A DNA stretch of 64,000 nucleotides from Pseudogracilibacillus sp037072025 (GCF_037072025.1 NZ_JAXHDD010000017.1:12165-76164), one strand, 5' to 3'. Positions 53,540 through 63,267 are shown, counted from the first letter of the stretch. The notes: generated by a model from the letters alone, not told the origin. A program made the numbers and translations.

Positions 53540-54499
53540 TTATTCATTATTATAAAAATCAATAACGGACATGGCTAATGATACGACTTTATCTGGGAGA
53601 TTTTTTGGTGAAATGACCTTTATTTTGTTTGCGAATCCCAATATAAATTCTATAGCCTCTTGCTTATCATTAAATCTTAGAGTTGCTGGTATCCAGTCAC
53701 CAGTCGGATTTTCTGTTTTAATAACTTTAACAAACTTACCTGTAAAATTAATTCTGTTAATAATTTCTGTATGGATTTCTACTTGTACATCATATTTCGG
53801 TAAGTTTTGTACAAACTCTACTTTTGATTGTTCCCAGTATGTGGCCAAATTGAAATGAAGCGGTCTTTTAAAAGTTTCATCTTCAACTTTTGCATTTTGT
53901 ATACGTGATACCCTATAATTCCGTAGTTCTTCATTTCTTACGGCAACAAGGTACCACTTATTTCCTTTGGCCACTAATCCTAATGGCTCAATTAACCTTT
54001 CCTTTTGTTCCCCATCGGCCTGTTCATAGAAAATTTTTAACTTTTTACTTTCCCAAACGGCTTGTTGCACGATATTAAGAGCATCCTTTTTTTCTTTGGG
54101 TTGTCTCCAAGTACCCGAATCTATATAAATTCTTTCCCACATTGCTTGCGCTTCATTCCGATAAGTATCTGGGATAGCTGCAAGTAGCTTTTGTCTCGTA
54201 TCAAGTAGCTGATTATTTAATCCCAAATCTTCGAGCAATTCACCAGAAGGGAAAAGAAATAAAGATTTCATGTCATCTATGTTTAATCCACTTAATTTAC
54301 TCCGAAAATTATCTAATAGAAGCCATCCCCCCTCTTTACCTCTTTGAGAAACAATTGGGATCCCTGCATTAGTTAATGCATCCATATCTCTAAGAATGGT
54401 TCTATCCGATACCTCTAGTTCATTAGCTAATTCTTTTGCAGTCATTTTCCCTCTATTCTGTAACAAGATCATAATACTTATTAATCTATCTGCTCTCAT
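53540..54499 (-). CDS. WYL-domain HTH regulator (YafY/YobV-like)
   Basis: 319 residues from ATG 54499 (AAGGGA about eight bases upstream; ATG 54508 is too close). An N-terminal DeoR-like winged helix (MTAKELANELEVSDRTILRD), a middle helical domain, then the WYL ligand-binding domain with KGNKWYLVAVRNEELRNYRV and a late RFNDKQEAIEFILGFA. Such regulators commonly act on a divergent gene; here the dihydrofolate-reductase-like gene, with 106 bp between. Confidence 0.88.
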   Translation of the reverse strand: MRADRLISIMILLQNRGKMTAKELANELEVSDRTILRDMDALTNAGIPIVSQRGKEGGWLLLDNFRSKLSGLNIDDMKSLFLFPSGELLEDLGLNNQLLDTRQKLLAAIPDTYRNEAQAMWERIYIDSGTWRQPKEKKDALNIVQQAVWESKKLKIFYEQADGEQKERLIEPLGLVAKGNKWYLVAVRNEELRNYRVSRIQNAKVEDETFKRPLHFNLATYWEQSKVEFVQNLPKYDVQVEIHTEIINRINFTGKFVKVIKTENPTGDWIPATLRFNDKQEAIEFILGFANKIKVISPKNLPDKVVSLAMSVIDFYNNE

Positions 54500-54605
54500 C
54501 AAATCCATCCCTTCGATGAAAATAATAATGAATTATATTTATATGACAATAGGTGTCGTGTTTTAACGATATACTTATTTTAGAGAAAAGGAAAGGAGAA
54601 GGATT

Positions 54606-55142
54606 ATGAATCAAAATCGAAAGGTAGTACTATTCATTGCATCGAGTTTAGACGGGTATATTGCGACAAAAGAGGAGTCACTTGAATGGTTGTTTAAAGT
54701 GGAGGGAGAAGGGGATAATGGCATTTCCGAGTTTTTAGACACGATTGATACCGTTTTAATGGGGAAAACAACTTACGATTGGATTATCAAGCATGAAGGT
54801 GACAAGAGCTGGCCGTATGCGGATAAAAATTGTTATGTGTTCACAAGGTCTTTAATTGCTGATACGGAGCAGGTGAAATTTATAAGCCCTGATATTCAAG
54901 ATTTTGTGAGCAAATTAAAGAAACAAGAGGGGAAAAATATTTGGTTGGTTGGAGGTGGCAAACTGCTATATTCCTTCCTAAAAGAGAATATTGTTGATGA
55001 GATCATTATAACCATTGCCCCAACACTCATAGGAAAAGGGATTCCTTTATTCAAGAGTGGAGATTATCACTTAGAATTATTGTTAAAAGGGACAAGGCAA
55101 TTTAATCAATTTGTAGAATTGCATTATGAAGTTAAAAGGTAA
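54606..55142 (+). CDS. Dihydrofolate-reductase-like (RibD C-terminal domain) protein
   Basis: 178 residues of the RibD_C/DHFR-like group (YwjB/YyaP type): FIASSLDGYIA at the start, VLMGKTTYDWI, IWLVGGGKLLYSFL (the glycine-rich NADPH loop) and a late TLIGKGIPLF. Likely an NADPH-dependent reductase; substrate unknown. Start ATG 54606 behind AAAGGAGAAGG. Divergent from the WYL regulator. Its C-terminus plus about 270 bp downstream is duplicated at 51573-51910. Confidence 0.87.
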   Translation: MNQNRKVVLFIASSLDGYIATKEESLEWLFKVEGEGDNGISEFLDTIDTVLMGKTTYDWIIKHEGDKSWPYADKNCYVFTRSLIADTEQVKFISPDIQDFVSKLKKQEGKNIWLVGGGKLLYSFLKENIVDEIIITIAPTLIGKGIPLFKSGDYHLELLLKGTRQFNQFVELHYEVKR

Positions 55143-55410
55143 ATTATCTGGCTAAGCAAATAAACAATTCTCATAAGGGGGCTGTTTTTCTGTTTAAACT
55201 CCCACCACGAATTGAAACATTTGTAGAATAAAAATTTTTATAATATTACATATGACAATCCAAATATCCTACAAAATTAAAGCTAAACAAGACTCTCTAC
55301 CAAAAATAACTTGGTAGGGAGTCTAATATTTTTATACGTTTTTGTCCGTTTTAGATTAGGCCAAATGCTGTTAGATCAACGTTTTCACTTCAAATGCTCC
55401 CAGTGAATTA
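55072..55410 (+). repeat. Direct duplication, copy 2 (with intact gene end)
   Basis: Begins in the last 70 bp of the reductase gene and ends at CAAATGCTCCCAGTGAATTA. Contains a strong stem, ACTCTCTACCAA/TTGGTAGGGAGT (55290-55322), followed by TAATATTTTTATACGTTTTT, which acts as the gene's terminator. In copy 1 the outer part of this stem has mutated. Confidence 0.85.
55290..55335 (+). terminator. Terminator of the dihydrofolate-reductase-like gene
   Basis: GACTCTCTACCAA pairs with TTGGTAGGGAGTC around AAATAAC, then a T-rich tail. Inside the duplicated segment. Confidence 0.8.
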
Positions 55411-55586
55411 TTCCCGCTCTACTTTTAGGGTTCGGGATATTAAGCAAAATTGTTGATTTTAAAGGCTTTTCAGAAAATATAAATGATTATAATCTAGCAA
55501 AAATTAATTAGTAAATGCAATTTCAATGCAATAAATACAAGTCATTTTATAAAGTACCCACTATAAAAATTTGATATCTCCTACAA

Positions 55587-55612
55587 AAGACGTTTCAAGT
55601 AAAGCGTCTTAT
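55587..55612. terminator. Stem-loop at the end of the HTH gene
   Basis: AAGACG and CGTCTT pair across an 11-base loop; T-runs on the plus side (TTATTTTT) and a T-tract on the minus side. It overlaps the last codons of the convergent HTH gene. Confidence 0.65.
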
Positions 55613-55911
55613 TTTTGTGGAAGACGGATATGATCTTCCTGTGAGGTCATTTCAATTTCGTCTTCAGGAATTTGTAAGTTATCTATTTTGACTGAGAATT
55701 TACGCTCCTCTGTTCCTCTCACCTTTTTTGTTTCAATCACTTCAATTAAATTTGCTTCTAGTAAAAGATTTATATGACGATATAACGTAGCTTGAGGAAC
55801 GTCTCCAAGTATCTCAACAAGTTGTGCGATCGTCAGCGGTTTGTTTAGCAACAATTGCTGTACAATTCGCATTCGCACGGGATGAAGAAGTAAATCGGCT
55901 TTTCCTTTCAT
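55609..55911 (-). CDS. ArsR-like winged-helix regulator, probably truncated
   Basis: 100 residues from ATG 55911 behind GGGGAGG. Winged-helix HTH: LLLHPVRMRIVQQLLLNKPL and DVPQATLYRHINLLLEANLI. Related proteins usually continue about 80 residues after the EMTSQEDH position, with a helical effector part; here the protein ends a few residues later inside a terminator-like stem. So it is either a short form or a truncated gene. No divergent gene is evident. Confidence 0.7.
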   Translation of the reverse strand: MKGKADLLLHPVRMRIVQQLLLNKPLTIAQLVEILGDVPQATLYRHINLLLEANLIEVIETKKVRGTEERKFSVKIDNLQIPEDEIEMTSQEDHIRLPQK

Positions 55912-55984
55912 TAAATTCCTCCCCAAATTATTATCATTTTATAAAATGATAATATATTATTAAAACAAAATTGTCAACTGTAGG

Positions 55985-56380
55985 TTTAAAATAAAGCTTG
56001 ACCAGTAACCCCCACAAACCCACATCTCAGGTTACATGAAAAGATTTTGTTCTGATAATAATTATTGATTTAGACCTTCTTAAGAAAACACTTTATCTTA
56101 TGAGCCATGTAAAGGAGGATTAGATGATTCAAGATAAAGAAAAGGAACGTCTATTCATTAATGAATTATATTGATTATCGTTGGACTCATGATTATTCAA
56201 CTTTTAGAAGAACAGCAAGGTACCGCAAAAACATAAAACTTCACATTATTAGTAGTTTAATAATAATAAATTCTAAAGTTAGCGTTCCCTCTTTTAAAAG
56301 TAAAAAATAATATTACAAAATATTCCTAGAAATAATAGAATACTTACACATTATTGACCCATCAGAATTTAAAGACTCGC
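55985..56380. other. Gap with a short broken frame
   Basis: AAAGGAGGATTAGATG at about 56110-56125 opens a 16-codon frame (MIQDKEKERLFINELY). One base out, a hydrophobic piece IIVGLMIIQLLEEQQGTA follows: perhaps a broken tiny membrane-protein gene. Otherwise nothing. Confidence 0.35.
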
Positions 56381-56382
56381 TA

Positions 56383-56413
56383 TTGACCCTCACACCATGT
56401 AATACTTTAATAT
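56383..56413 (+). promoter_or_regulatory. MerR-type promoter (19-bp spacer)
   Basis: TTGACC and TAATAT separated by 19 bp, 35 bp upstream of the MerR start. The spacer (CTCACACCATGTAATACTT) has weak dyad character. Over-long spacing is typical of MerR-activated promoters, consistent with autoregulation of the merR/MFS operon. Confidence 0.55.
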
Positions 56414-56447
56414 GGCTATAACGTAGTAACTTAGGAGGCAAATTATT

Positions 56448-56840
56448 ATGAAAATAGGCGAATTATCATCAAAAACCGGAGTTAGCATCCGGTCCATTCG
56501 ATATTATGAGGAAAAAAAATTAATTGATCCAAAGCGATTAGAAAATGGATATCGTATATATAGCGAAAAAGATGTGGAGCGTATAAAAGCGGTTCAACTT
56601 TTTTTAGAATTAGGTTTAAATACAGATGAGATTTTTCCTATTATATCCTGTGGATCTTCTCATCCCGTAGATAGTAACTCTTCTAATTGTGCTTCTACCG
56701 CACTTTCTCTTTATAAAGAAAAATTAGAAAAAACTCGTGAACAAATAAATAAGTTACAAAAAGTTGAAAGAGAATTAGAAAGCTTTATTAATTTTTGGAC
56801 CAATGTAGAAACTCAAGGAAAAGGCGGTGATACCAAATGA
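56448..56840 (+). CDS. MerR-family regulator
   Basis: 130 residues. N-terminal winged helix: KIGELSSKTGVSIRSIRYYE and the wing NGYRIYSEKDVERI. The C-terminal part is a coiled coil preceded by a region with two Cys (IISCGSSHP and SNCAST), which could sense a metal or thiol reagent. Start ATG 56448 behind TAGGAGG. The stop overlaps the MFS start by 4 bp, so the pair is translationally coupled. Confidence 0.9.
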   Translation: MKIGELSSKTGVSIRSIRYYEEKKLIDPKRLENGYRIYSEKDVERIKAVQLFLELGLNTDEIFPIISCGSSHPVDSNSSNCASTALSLYKEKLEKTREQINKLQKVERELESFINFWTNVETQGKGGDTK

Positions 56841-58009
56841 ATTACCGCATTTTCATTTTGGTCATAGGTACTTTTATTATTGGTACAGATGATTTTGTCA
56901 TTGCCGGTTTATTACCCCATATTTCTAACGATATGAATGTTACGATTGTTGCGGCGGGTCAGTTGGTTACTGCATTTGCCATTGCTTATGCTATAGGGGC
57001 TCCCATTTTTGGAACACTAACGATGAATTTGCCATTGAAAACACTTTTAGTTGTATCTATGTTGGTATTCGCCATTGCAAATGCACTTTCTGCAATGGTT
57101 ACTTCTTTTGACATGCTCTTTTTCACAAGAATATTAGCTGCTTTAGCTGCTGCTATATTTACGCCTTTAGCTATGACTACATCTACTAGTTTAGTATCTG
57201 ACAAAATGAGAGGCAAGGCATTGTCATTTATATTGACAGGAATAACCATGGGGTTAGTTTTAGGTGCGCCTATTGGAACATGGATTGGAAATGCTGTCAC
57301 TTGGCGTTTTTCCTTTGTTTTTATATCAGTCATTTCTTTCATTACTGTCATAGGAATTTTACTGTTTTTACCTAAAATGGAGAGAAAAGCAGAACTGAGT
57401 ATTAGGGAAAGATTAAAAGGCTTCAATAAAACAATTGCATTAACATTATGTGTAAACATAATTGGTACTACTGGTGGCTTCATGACCTATACGTATATAG
57501 CCCCGATCATTACAGGTATTACGAATGTAGAGAATATTAGTGTCTTTCTTATGTTGTTTGGTATAGGTGCACTTTTCGGAAATTTAGTAGGCGGTTACTT
57601 TACAGATAAGATCGGTGCGCCAAAAACATTAAAGCTATCACTTGGAGGTTTCGCCATATTACTAGCAGCATTCTCATTTTTATCACTACTGAATCCATCT
57701 ACATTTGCCATTGTAATGGTTTCATTTGTGGCAATATTGTGGGGAATTCCTGGTTTTGGTATGAACCCAGCTCTTAACTCTTTTCTTATATCCTTAAACC
57801 CTAAACAGGCTCAAATGGTTTTATCATTCAGTGCCTCTGCTCTTTACATGGGAATTGGATTAGGTGCATTTATAGGAGGCGGTGTTATAAGTATAAGTTC
57901 AGTGAATTATGTAGGGCTAGGAAGCGGAGTATTCGTACTTATTGCATTAGTACTGTTTACTTTTGTTAATAGGGTCGCTAATAAGAAAGCCAAATCGACC
58001 TTTTCCTAA
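56837..58009 (+). CDS. DHA1-family MFS efflux transporter
   Basis: 390 residues, 12 helices, AraJ/YdhP-like drug:H+ antiporter branch. Begins YRIFILVIGTFIIGTDDFVI; motif A-type loops are altered, motif C-like GITMGLVLGAPIGTWIG sits near residue 135-150, and the ending has SASALYMGIGLGAFIGGG. It exports a compound sensed by the MerR protein encoded just before it. A decayed relative of this pair lies at 18.2-18.9 kb. Confidence 0.9.
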   Translation: MNYRIFILVIGTFIIGTDDFVIAGLLPHISNDMNVTIVAAGQLVTAFAIAYAIGAPIFGTLTMNLPLKTLLVVSMLVFAIANALSAMVTSFDMLFFTRILAALAAAIFTPLAMTTSTSLVSDKMRGKALSFILTGITMGLVLGAPIGTWIGNAVTWRFSFVFISVISFITVIGILLFLPKMERKAELSIRERLKGFNKTIALTLCVNIIGTTGGFMTYTYIAPIITGITNVENISVFLMLFGIGALFGNLVGGYFTDKIGAPKTLKLSLGGFAILLAAFSFLSLLNPSTFAIVMVSFVAILWGIPGFGMNPALNSFLISLNPKQAQMVLSFSASALYMGIGLGAFIGGGVISISSVNYVGLGSGVFVLIALVLFTFVNRVANKKAKSTFS

Positions 58010-58297
58010 GATCTTACCATTTAGTTTTGCCCTCTATCTTATTTGATGGAAACTTAAAGATATAGAATCACGTTTTAATTATTTACTATTTGAAACCAAT
58101 TAGAGTCTAAGAATTGGTGGAACCTTGATGAAAGTACACCCAAAAGCTGAACCTACTGTTCCTTGAATGATATGTATATCTTGATTGTTCTGTATATTAA
58201 TTGCAGAAATATCATAAAATACTGGCGCACAATCCATTATAGTAGTGATACGACGTGGGCTCGTATCTGAAAAGCTTAAGCAAAATTTGACATAAAG
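58010..58297. other. Short gap, no gene
   Basis: About 290 bp after the MFS gene. No supported frame. Confidence 0.45.
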
Positions 58298-58341
58298 AAA
58301 GCCGAGTTTTCCTATACTAAGGAACTCTCTGGCTTTTTTAG
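58298..58341 (+). terminator. Terminator after merR/MFS
   Basis: AAAGCCGAG and TTCC pair with GGAA and CTCTCTGGCTTT, followed by TTTTTT. It lies about 290 bp past the MFS stop and just before the convergent kinase gene. Confidence 0.8.
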
Positions 58342-58372
58342 ATAAATTGTCTATATTAATATTAAATTACTC

Positions 58373-59791
58373 CTAATCGATTGGGAAAGTAATATTACAC
58401 TGGGTTCCTAGTTGAAGTTTACTATTTATCTCAATTTCTCCACCATGAGCAATGATGATTTGCCTTGCAATTGCCATTCCTAATCCTGTTCCGGAATTAT
58501 TAGAAGTTGCACTCGTCCCCCGGAAGTACCGGTCGAATAAATGTTCAAGAGTTTCTTGACTTATACCGACTCCATTATCTTCAATTAAAACACGAATTTG
58601 CCTTGGATGAGACAGTTCTTCATGAAGTATGATCTTAATTTTAGTTTCAGGCGGATTATGTTTAATACTATTAGCAATTAAGTTTTCAAATGCTCGTTTT
58701 AAATATTTCGTATCCATATTAAAAAATATTTGTTCCCTATTCGTTTCAAATGAAAACACCTTATTTTTTGATTCTGGCAATCTTTTCAGTTGTTCCAAAA
58801 TTTCTTTGAGTACAATTACAAGGTCTTTTTGTACAAGTTGTATCGGAATAGCATCATTTTTCAATTGAAAAGTTAAGTTAAAGTCTTCAATTAGTTGTTC
58901 CATATACTCCACACGTTCCTCCATGATTTTAGAAAAGTGACGTACTTTGTCTTGATCCCAATCATATTCATGTGAAGATAGTAGTACCGTATATCCCTTG
59001 ATAACAGACAAAGGAGTTTTAAGATCATGTGAGACTCCTGTCATCCATTCTTCCCTTGTCTTTTCTAATAATGCTCGTTCTTCTGTGTTTCTTTGAAGGG
59101 TTGATGTGAGCTTGGAAAGAGCCTGCGTCAATTCTTTATACGTATTATATTTGGCTTTATTTCGCCAGCGTTTCTTCTGATTAAATTTCCAAGTGTGTAA
59201 AGGTTCTTCATGTTTTCCTCTAGATAGATTTTCAATCCAGGATACAATGTAAAGTAAAGGCGCCCCTAATTGTCTTCCAAAAAATACGGCAATTAATATT
59301 CCAATGATAATGATGGAAAGAATCCATAGATTATTCACCCAATATTGAAAGGGATTATTACTTGTCATCGGTTTCCCTAAAACCCATGTTAGATCCTGGT
59401 TATCTAAAGTTTTATACCATGTAGATAGCTGAAAACCCTTTTTAGCAGGATACAAGTAATCAGACACTAGTTCCCCGGGGGCATAATGATTCGGTATACT
59501 TTTAGGTTTATTAATGGAAAAGACTTCATTACCTTGCTCATCCAATACTTGCATCCACATATTGTATCTTACCAAATCCTCTTTTATCTTCGAGCTTATT
59601 GAAATCTTTTGATCAACCACATCCGTATGTTCAACGATATTGCTAATCGTTAATTGAGGGGGTTCTTTTTTGTTATGACCAAGAAAGAAGCTGAATAGAA
59701 CAATACTAATTACGATGAATATGCCCCAAATAAGCATTAACCAAAAAAGTCGCGATACGAAATAATAGGCGACACGATTTTTTAATTTCAC
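58373..59791 (-). CDS. Sensor histidine kinase of the second LanFEG module
   Basis: 472 residues. Two membrane helices (about 15-40 and 165-185) with an extracellular domain of about 120 residues between them. H box GVSHDLKTPLSVIKGYTVLL, N box NLIANSIKHNPPE, G boxes EDNGVGIS and GTGLGMAIARQI. It starts inside the last codons of the response regulator (4-bp overlap). Together they probably sense envelope-active antimicrobials. Confidence 0.9.
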   Translation of the reverse strand: MKLKNRVAYYFVSRLFWLMLIWGIFIVISIVLFSFFLGHNKKEPPQLTISNIVEHTDVVDQKISISSKIKEDLVRYNMWMQVLDEQGNEVFSINKPKSIPNHYAPGELVSDYLYPAKKGFQLSTWYKTLDNQDLTWVLGKPMTSNNPFQYWVNNLWILSIIIIGILIAVFFGRQLGAPLLYIVSWIENLSRGKHEEPLHTWKFNQKKRWRNKAKYNTYKELTQALSKLTSTLQRNTEERALLEKTREEWMTGVSHDLKTPLSVIKGYTVLLSSHEYDWDQDKVRHFSKIMEERVEYMEQLIEDFNLTFQLKNDAIPIQLVQKDLVIVLKEILEQLKRLPESKNKVFSFETNREQIFFNMDTKYLKRAFENLIANSIKHNPPETKIKIILHEELSHPRQIRVLIEDNGVGISQETLEHLFDRYFRGTSATSNNSGTGLGMAIARQIIIAHGGEIEINSKLQLGTQCNITFPID

Positions 59792-60513
59792 AACAATTCC
59801 TCATTTGACCCGACTTCAAATATATAACCTAATCCTCGAACCGTTTTTATCCATTTAGGTCTACTAGGATCTTCTTCTATTTTTTCACGTATACGCCGTA
59901 CATGTACCATCACCGTACTATCCCCACCATAAAACTCTCCCCACACATCTTTATAAATTTGGTGTTTGCTTAAAATTTGGTTAGGGTGTTCACAGAAATA
60001 GAGTAAAAGCTTCATTTCCTGAGTAGGACACTCTACCCGTTCACCATTAACAATAAGTCTTCCAGTATTAGGATCTATATTAAAAAAACCATAATCATAA
60101 ATTTTTTTCCGTGTATGTTGGGATGGAATTTGAATAGAACGTCTTAACTGAGCTTTCACGCGAGCTACCACTTCTAATGGATTAAAAGGCTTTGTAATAT
60201 AGTCATCTCCTCCAAAGCTAAACCCTTGTAACTTATCTAAATCTGTTGTTTTTGCTGTAAGAAACAGTATAGGCACATCTGTCTCCGAACGAATTTTGCC
60301 ACAAAGCGTAAAACCGTCTATATCAGGTAACATAACATCTAACAATATAATGTGAGGATTATTTTTTGTTGTCATTAAAAGTGCTTCTGCTCCGGTAGTG
60401 GCTATTAAGACATTTTGAAAACCTTCTTTTTCAAATACGGTGATTAATAAATCTAAAATATGCTGATCATCATCAACGATAAGAATATTATGATCTTCGA
60501 GTTTTAAGGTCAC
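59788..60513 (-). CDS. OmpR-family response regulator of the second LanFEG module
   Basis: 241 residues from GTG 60513. Receiver with acidic residues at 14-16, phospho-acceptor Asp59 (IILLDVMLPDIDGF), conserved Lys in DYITKPFNP; C-terminal winged helix with CPTQEMKLLLYFCEHPNQIL and HVRRIREKIEEDPS. Divergent from the ABC operon across 246 bp, the expected control region. Same architecture as the regulator at 33606. Confidence 0.92.
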   Translation of the reverse strand: MTLKLEDHNILIVDDDQHILDLLITVFEKEGFQNVLIATTGAEALLMTTKNNPHIILLDVMLPDIDGFTLCGKIRSETDVPILFLTAKTTDLDKLQGFSFGGDDYITKPFNPLEVVARVKAQLRRSIQIPSQHTRKKIYDYGFFNIDPNTGRLIVNGERVECPTQEMKLLLYFCEHPNQILSKHQIYKDVWGEFYGGDSTVMVHVRRIREKIEEDPSRPKWIKTVRGLGYIFEVGSNEELL

Positions 60514-60759
60514 GTTTCATCCCCCTTCCTATCTTCATTATTATTGTACATTAATCATCAATAAAAAAAACCAGTTGAGTAATGAATTTATATTCTGTTC
60601 AGATTTCTGAAAAATGTAATTACTCCATAGCCCAATCTATTCTAAGTATGTAATTGAGATAGGAAAATATTCGGAATTGGATTGTTAAGCAAATGTTTAG
60701 GTAAAGTTTCATTCATGTTTAATTCATTTCGTTTACGATAGAAATGAGGTGAGGAACAG

Positions 60760-61671
60760 ATGAATGATCAAGTATTAATGACACATGATCTAACAAAAAA
60801 GTACAAAAAACACATATCTGTAGATGGACTAAATTTACGGATTGAACGTGGACAAATTTATGGATTCCTTGGACCTAATGGGGCCGGGAAAACGACGACA
60901 ATTCGCATGTTACTAGGTTTGATAAAACCAACAAAAGGTAATATTGAAATTTTTGGGCAAAGCCTGAAAAAAAATCGTCTGCAAATTTTACAACAGATCG
61001 GATCGTTGGTGGAGTCCCCAACATACTATGGAAATTTAACCGGTCGCGAAAATTTAGAGGCGGTTCGTAGGTTACGAGATCTTCCAGAAAAACGTGTGAA
61101 TGAAGTGTTGGAAATTGTAAGATTAACCAAAGCTGCGAACAGGCTAACAAAAGAATATTCGCTTGGAATGAAGCAACGTCTAGGGATTGCCGCTGCGATG
61201 CTTAGTAATCCAGATTTATTAATACTTGACGAGCCAACTAATGGTTTAGATCCGTCTGGTATCCAAGAGATTAGGGAGTTGATTAAAGAATTGCCTGGGG
61301 CTGGAATGAGTGTCCTTGTATCCAGCCACTTGTTAAGTGAAATAGATCAAATGGCTACACAGGTAGGGATAATCAATAATGGAAAAATGATTTTCCAAGA
61401 CTCGATTGAACGCTTAAGACAAAAACAAAAACCTCTATTAAAAGTCGGCGTTAGTGATGTCATGAAAGCAAATGCAATATTAAAGGAGCAAGGGTTAAAG
61501 GCCGATTTACAAAACGATTTCTTGTGGTTATCCCAAACAGAACCGGCATTTGTTTCAGATATTAACGCTACTCTCGTTCATTCGGGTATATCTGTGTATC
61601 GACTTGAAGAAGTGAAAAGAACACTAGAAGATATTTTCTTAGAATTAACCGGTACAGAGGGAAGCTTATGA
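60760..61671 (+). CDS. LanF/BcrA-type ABC transporter ATPase, second module
   Basis: 303 residues. Walker A GPNGAGKTT, Q-loop region GSLVESPTYYGNLTGRENLE, signature YSLGMKQRLGIAAA, Walker B LLILDEPTNGLDPSG, H-loop SSHLLSEID. Start ATG 60760 behind GAGGTGAGG. The protein is clearly paralogous to the ATPase at 32524-33438 along the full length. It powers removal of antimicrobial peptides from the membrane. Confidence 0.93.
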   Translation: MNDQVLMTHDLTKKYKKHISVDGLNLRIERGQIYGFLGPNGAGKTTTIRMLLGLIKPTKGNIEIFGQSLKKNRLQILQQIGSLVESPTYYGNLTGRENLEAVRRLRDLPEKRVNEVLEIVRLTKAANRLTKEYSLGMKQRLGIAAAMLSNPDLLILDEPTNGLDPSGIQEIRELIKELPGAGMSVLVSSHLLSEIDQMATQVGIINNGKMIFQDSIERLRQKQKPLLKVGVSDVMKANAILKEQGLKADLQNDFLWLSQTEPAFVSDINATLVHSGISVYRLEEVKRTLEDIFLELTGTEGSL

Positions 61672-62426
61672 AAAAGATATTATGGGCAGATCAATTGAAA
61701 TTAAAGCGTTCATCGTTAGTGATCATTGTTTTATTGATTCCGTTACTTATCTTGGCATATGAGTTAGTGAATCTTACCTATCGTGCTGAGTTTGTGGAAA
61801 AACAGGCCGAGATGTTCGGTGCCGGTTCCATGTGGATGTATTTGTTGTATGACAATAATTTGTTATTCGGTCTTGGTTTTCCATTGGCTGCTACACTTGC
61901 TGCATCAGTGATAGCAAATATTGAACATCAGGCAAATGGATGGAAACAAACCCTTTCAATGCCTATTTCAAGGGGGAAAATTTATTTAAGTAAATTTATT
62001 TGGCTAACGATTAGTCTGTTCCTTTCCACTACTATTTTTCTGATTGGCATGGTTTTTCTAGGGAAGGTACTCGGATTTGAAGGGGATATTCCATGGGGCT
62101 TATTAATCGGCGATTGTTACGGTATGTTAATTACAGTATTACCAATTATGGCTTTTCAATTTTGGTTATCCATGACCATTAAAAATCAGGCTTTCTCGAT
62201 TCTTATTGGATCAATTTCTGCTATTATGGGTCTATTTTTAGCAGCCGCTCAAACGACAAGATGGTTACCATTAGCCTATCCAATCCAATCATCAACGGTT
62301 ATATTGCAATATGAGGGGATAGGGTTTAATCCAGATTTTTCAGCCTTCCTCGTCATCAATTTGTTATTAGGCATCATCCTAATGTTTATAGGTTCCATAC
62401 ATTTTGCTAAACAGAATGTCCAGTAA
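61668..62426 (+). CDS. LanE-type ABC permease, second module
   Basis: 252 residues, six helices; starts MKKILWADQLKLKRSSLVII. The motif EHQANGWKQTLSMPISRGKI before helix 3 is the family signature. Its ATG overlaps the ATPase stop by 4 bp. Confidence 0.9.
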   Translation: MKKILWADQLKLKRSSLVIIVLLIPLLILAYELVNLTYRAEFVEKQAEMFGAGSMWMYLLYDNNLLFGLGFPLAATLAASVIANIEHQANGWKQTLSMPISRGKIYLSKFIWLTISLFLSTTIFLIGMVFLGKVLGFEGDIPWGLLIGDCYGMLITVLPIMAFQFWLSMTIKNQAFSILIGSISAIMGLFLAAAQTTRWLPLAYPIQSSTVILQYEGIGFNPDFSAFLVINLLLGIILMFIGSIHFAKQNVQ

Positions 62427-62438
62427 GGAGAGATTATT

Positions 62439-63173
62439 TTGAAAAATGTCTTATATGTTGAACGATTAAAGTTAAAACGCTCCAAGTTGTGGTTGCTTTA
62501 CTTGATAGGTCCCTTATTAGGTGTGTTCCTAGCTTATATTAATTTCTTTAAAAACTATGATCTCTTTATGCAACCTGGAGATAATGCATGGATCGAAGCG
62601 TGGACACAAGTAGCGTTGTTTATGGGTCCTTTTGTATTGCCAATCCTAGTTGGGATATACACAGCTCTTGTTTGTAGAAGTGAACATGTTGGCGGAGGGT
62701 GGAAACAACTATTAGCCTTACCGATCAAACATTCAAATGTCTTTTTAGGGAAATTTCTAACAGTAGTAAAAATGGTAGTTATTACAATGCTAGTCCTATT
62801 AATCTTGTTTATAGGATTTGGTTATATAAGGGGAGTAGAAGGCAGTCTTCCGATATTTACAATACTTGGGTTTCTGCTTAGAGGCATTTTAGCGTGCTTG
62901 CCTTTGATTCTTCTACAATTAATTATATCCATAAGAGCTAAAACTTTTGGTATACCATTAGCTGTTAGTATTGTTTTTACTCTCCCAGCTATTATTGTTG
63001 CCAGCACACCTTTAGGACAGATTTATCCTTGGACGCAGCCTATGCTCGCAATGTCACCAGAAGATGAATCTCCTATTCAATCTTACTTGTTATTTTATTC
63101 ATTAGTTATTGGAACCTTCATAGTTTTGCTAATATATGGTTTACGGAGTTTTTTGAAGCGGGATATTTTTTAA
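62439..63173 (+). CDS. LanG-type ABC permease, second module
   Basis: 244 residues from TTG 62439, seven bases after AAGGAGAG. Starts LKNVLYVERLKLKRSKLWLL with six helices and the motif EHVGGGWKQLLALPIKHSNV. Together with the previous two genes it forms a complete LanFEG exporter. No YxeA-like gene follows this copy, unlike the first module. Confidence 0.88.
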   Translation: MKNVLYVERLKLKRSKLWLLYLIGPLLGVFLAYINFFKNYDLFMQPGDNAWIEAWTQVALFMGPFVLPILVGIYTALVCRSEHVGGGWKQLLALPIKHSNVFLGKFLTVVKMVVITMLVLLILFIGFGYIRGVEGSLPIFTILGFLLRGILACLPLILLQLIISIRAKTFGIPLAVSIVFTLPAIIVASTPLGQIYPWTQPMLAMSPEDESPIQSYLLFYSLVIGTFIVLLIYGLRSFLKRDIF

Positions 63174-63267
63174 TCGCATCTAACGGCTCTTCAACTGAAC
63201 TCTCTATTTGGTCTTTTGTTCCAAGATAAGAAAGTATATAATTTTTGCAGGAAACTGTTTGATAACA

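Noticed and set aside
53571..53858. 95-codon plus-strand frame
   Set aside because: It is antisense to the WYL regulator.
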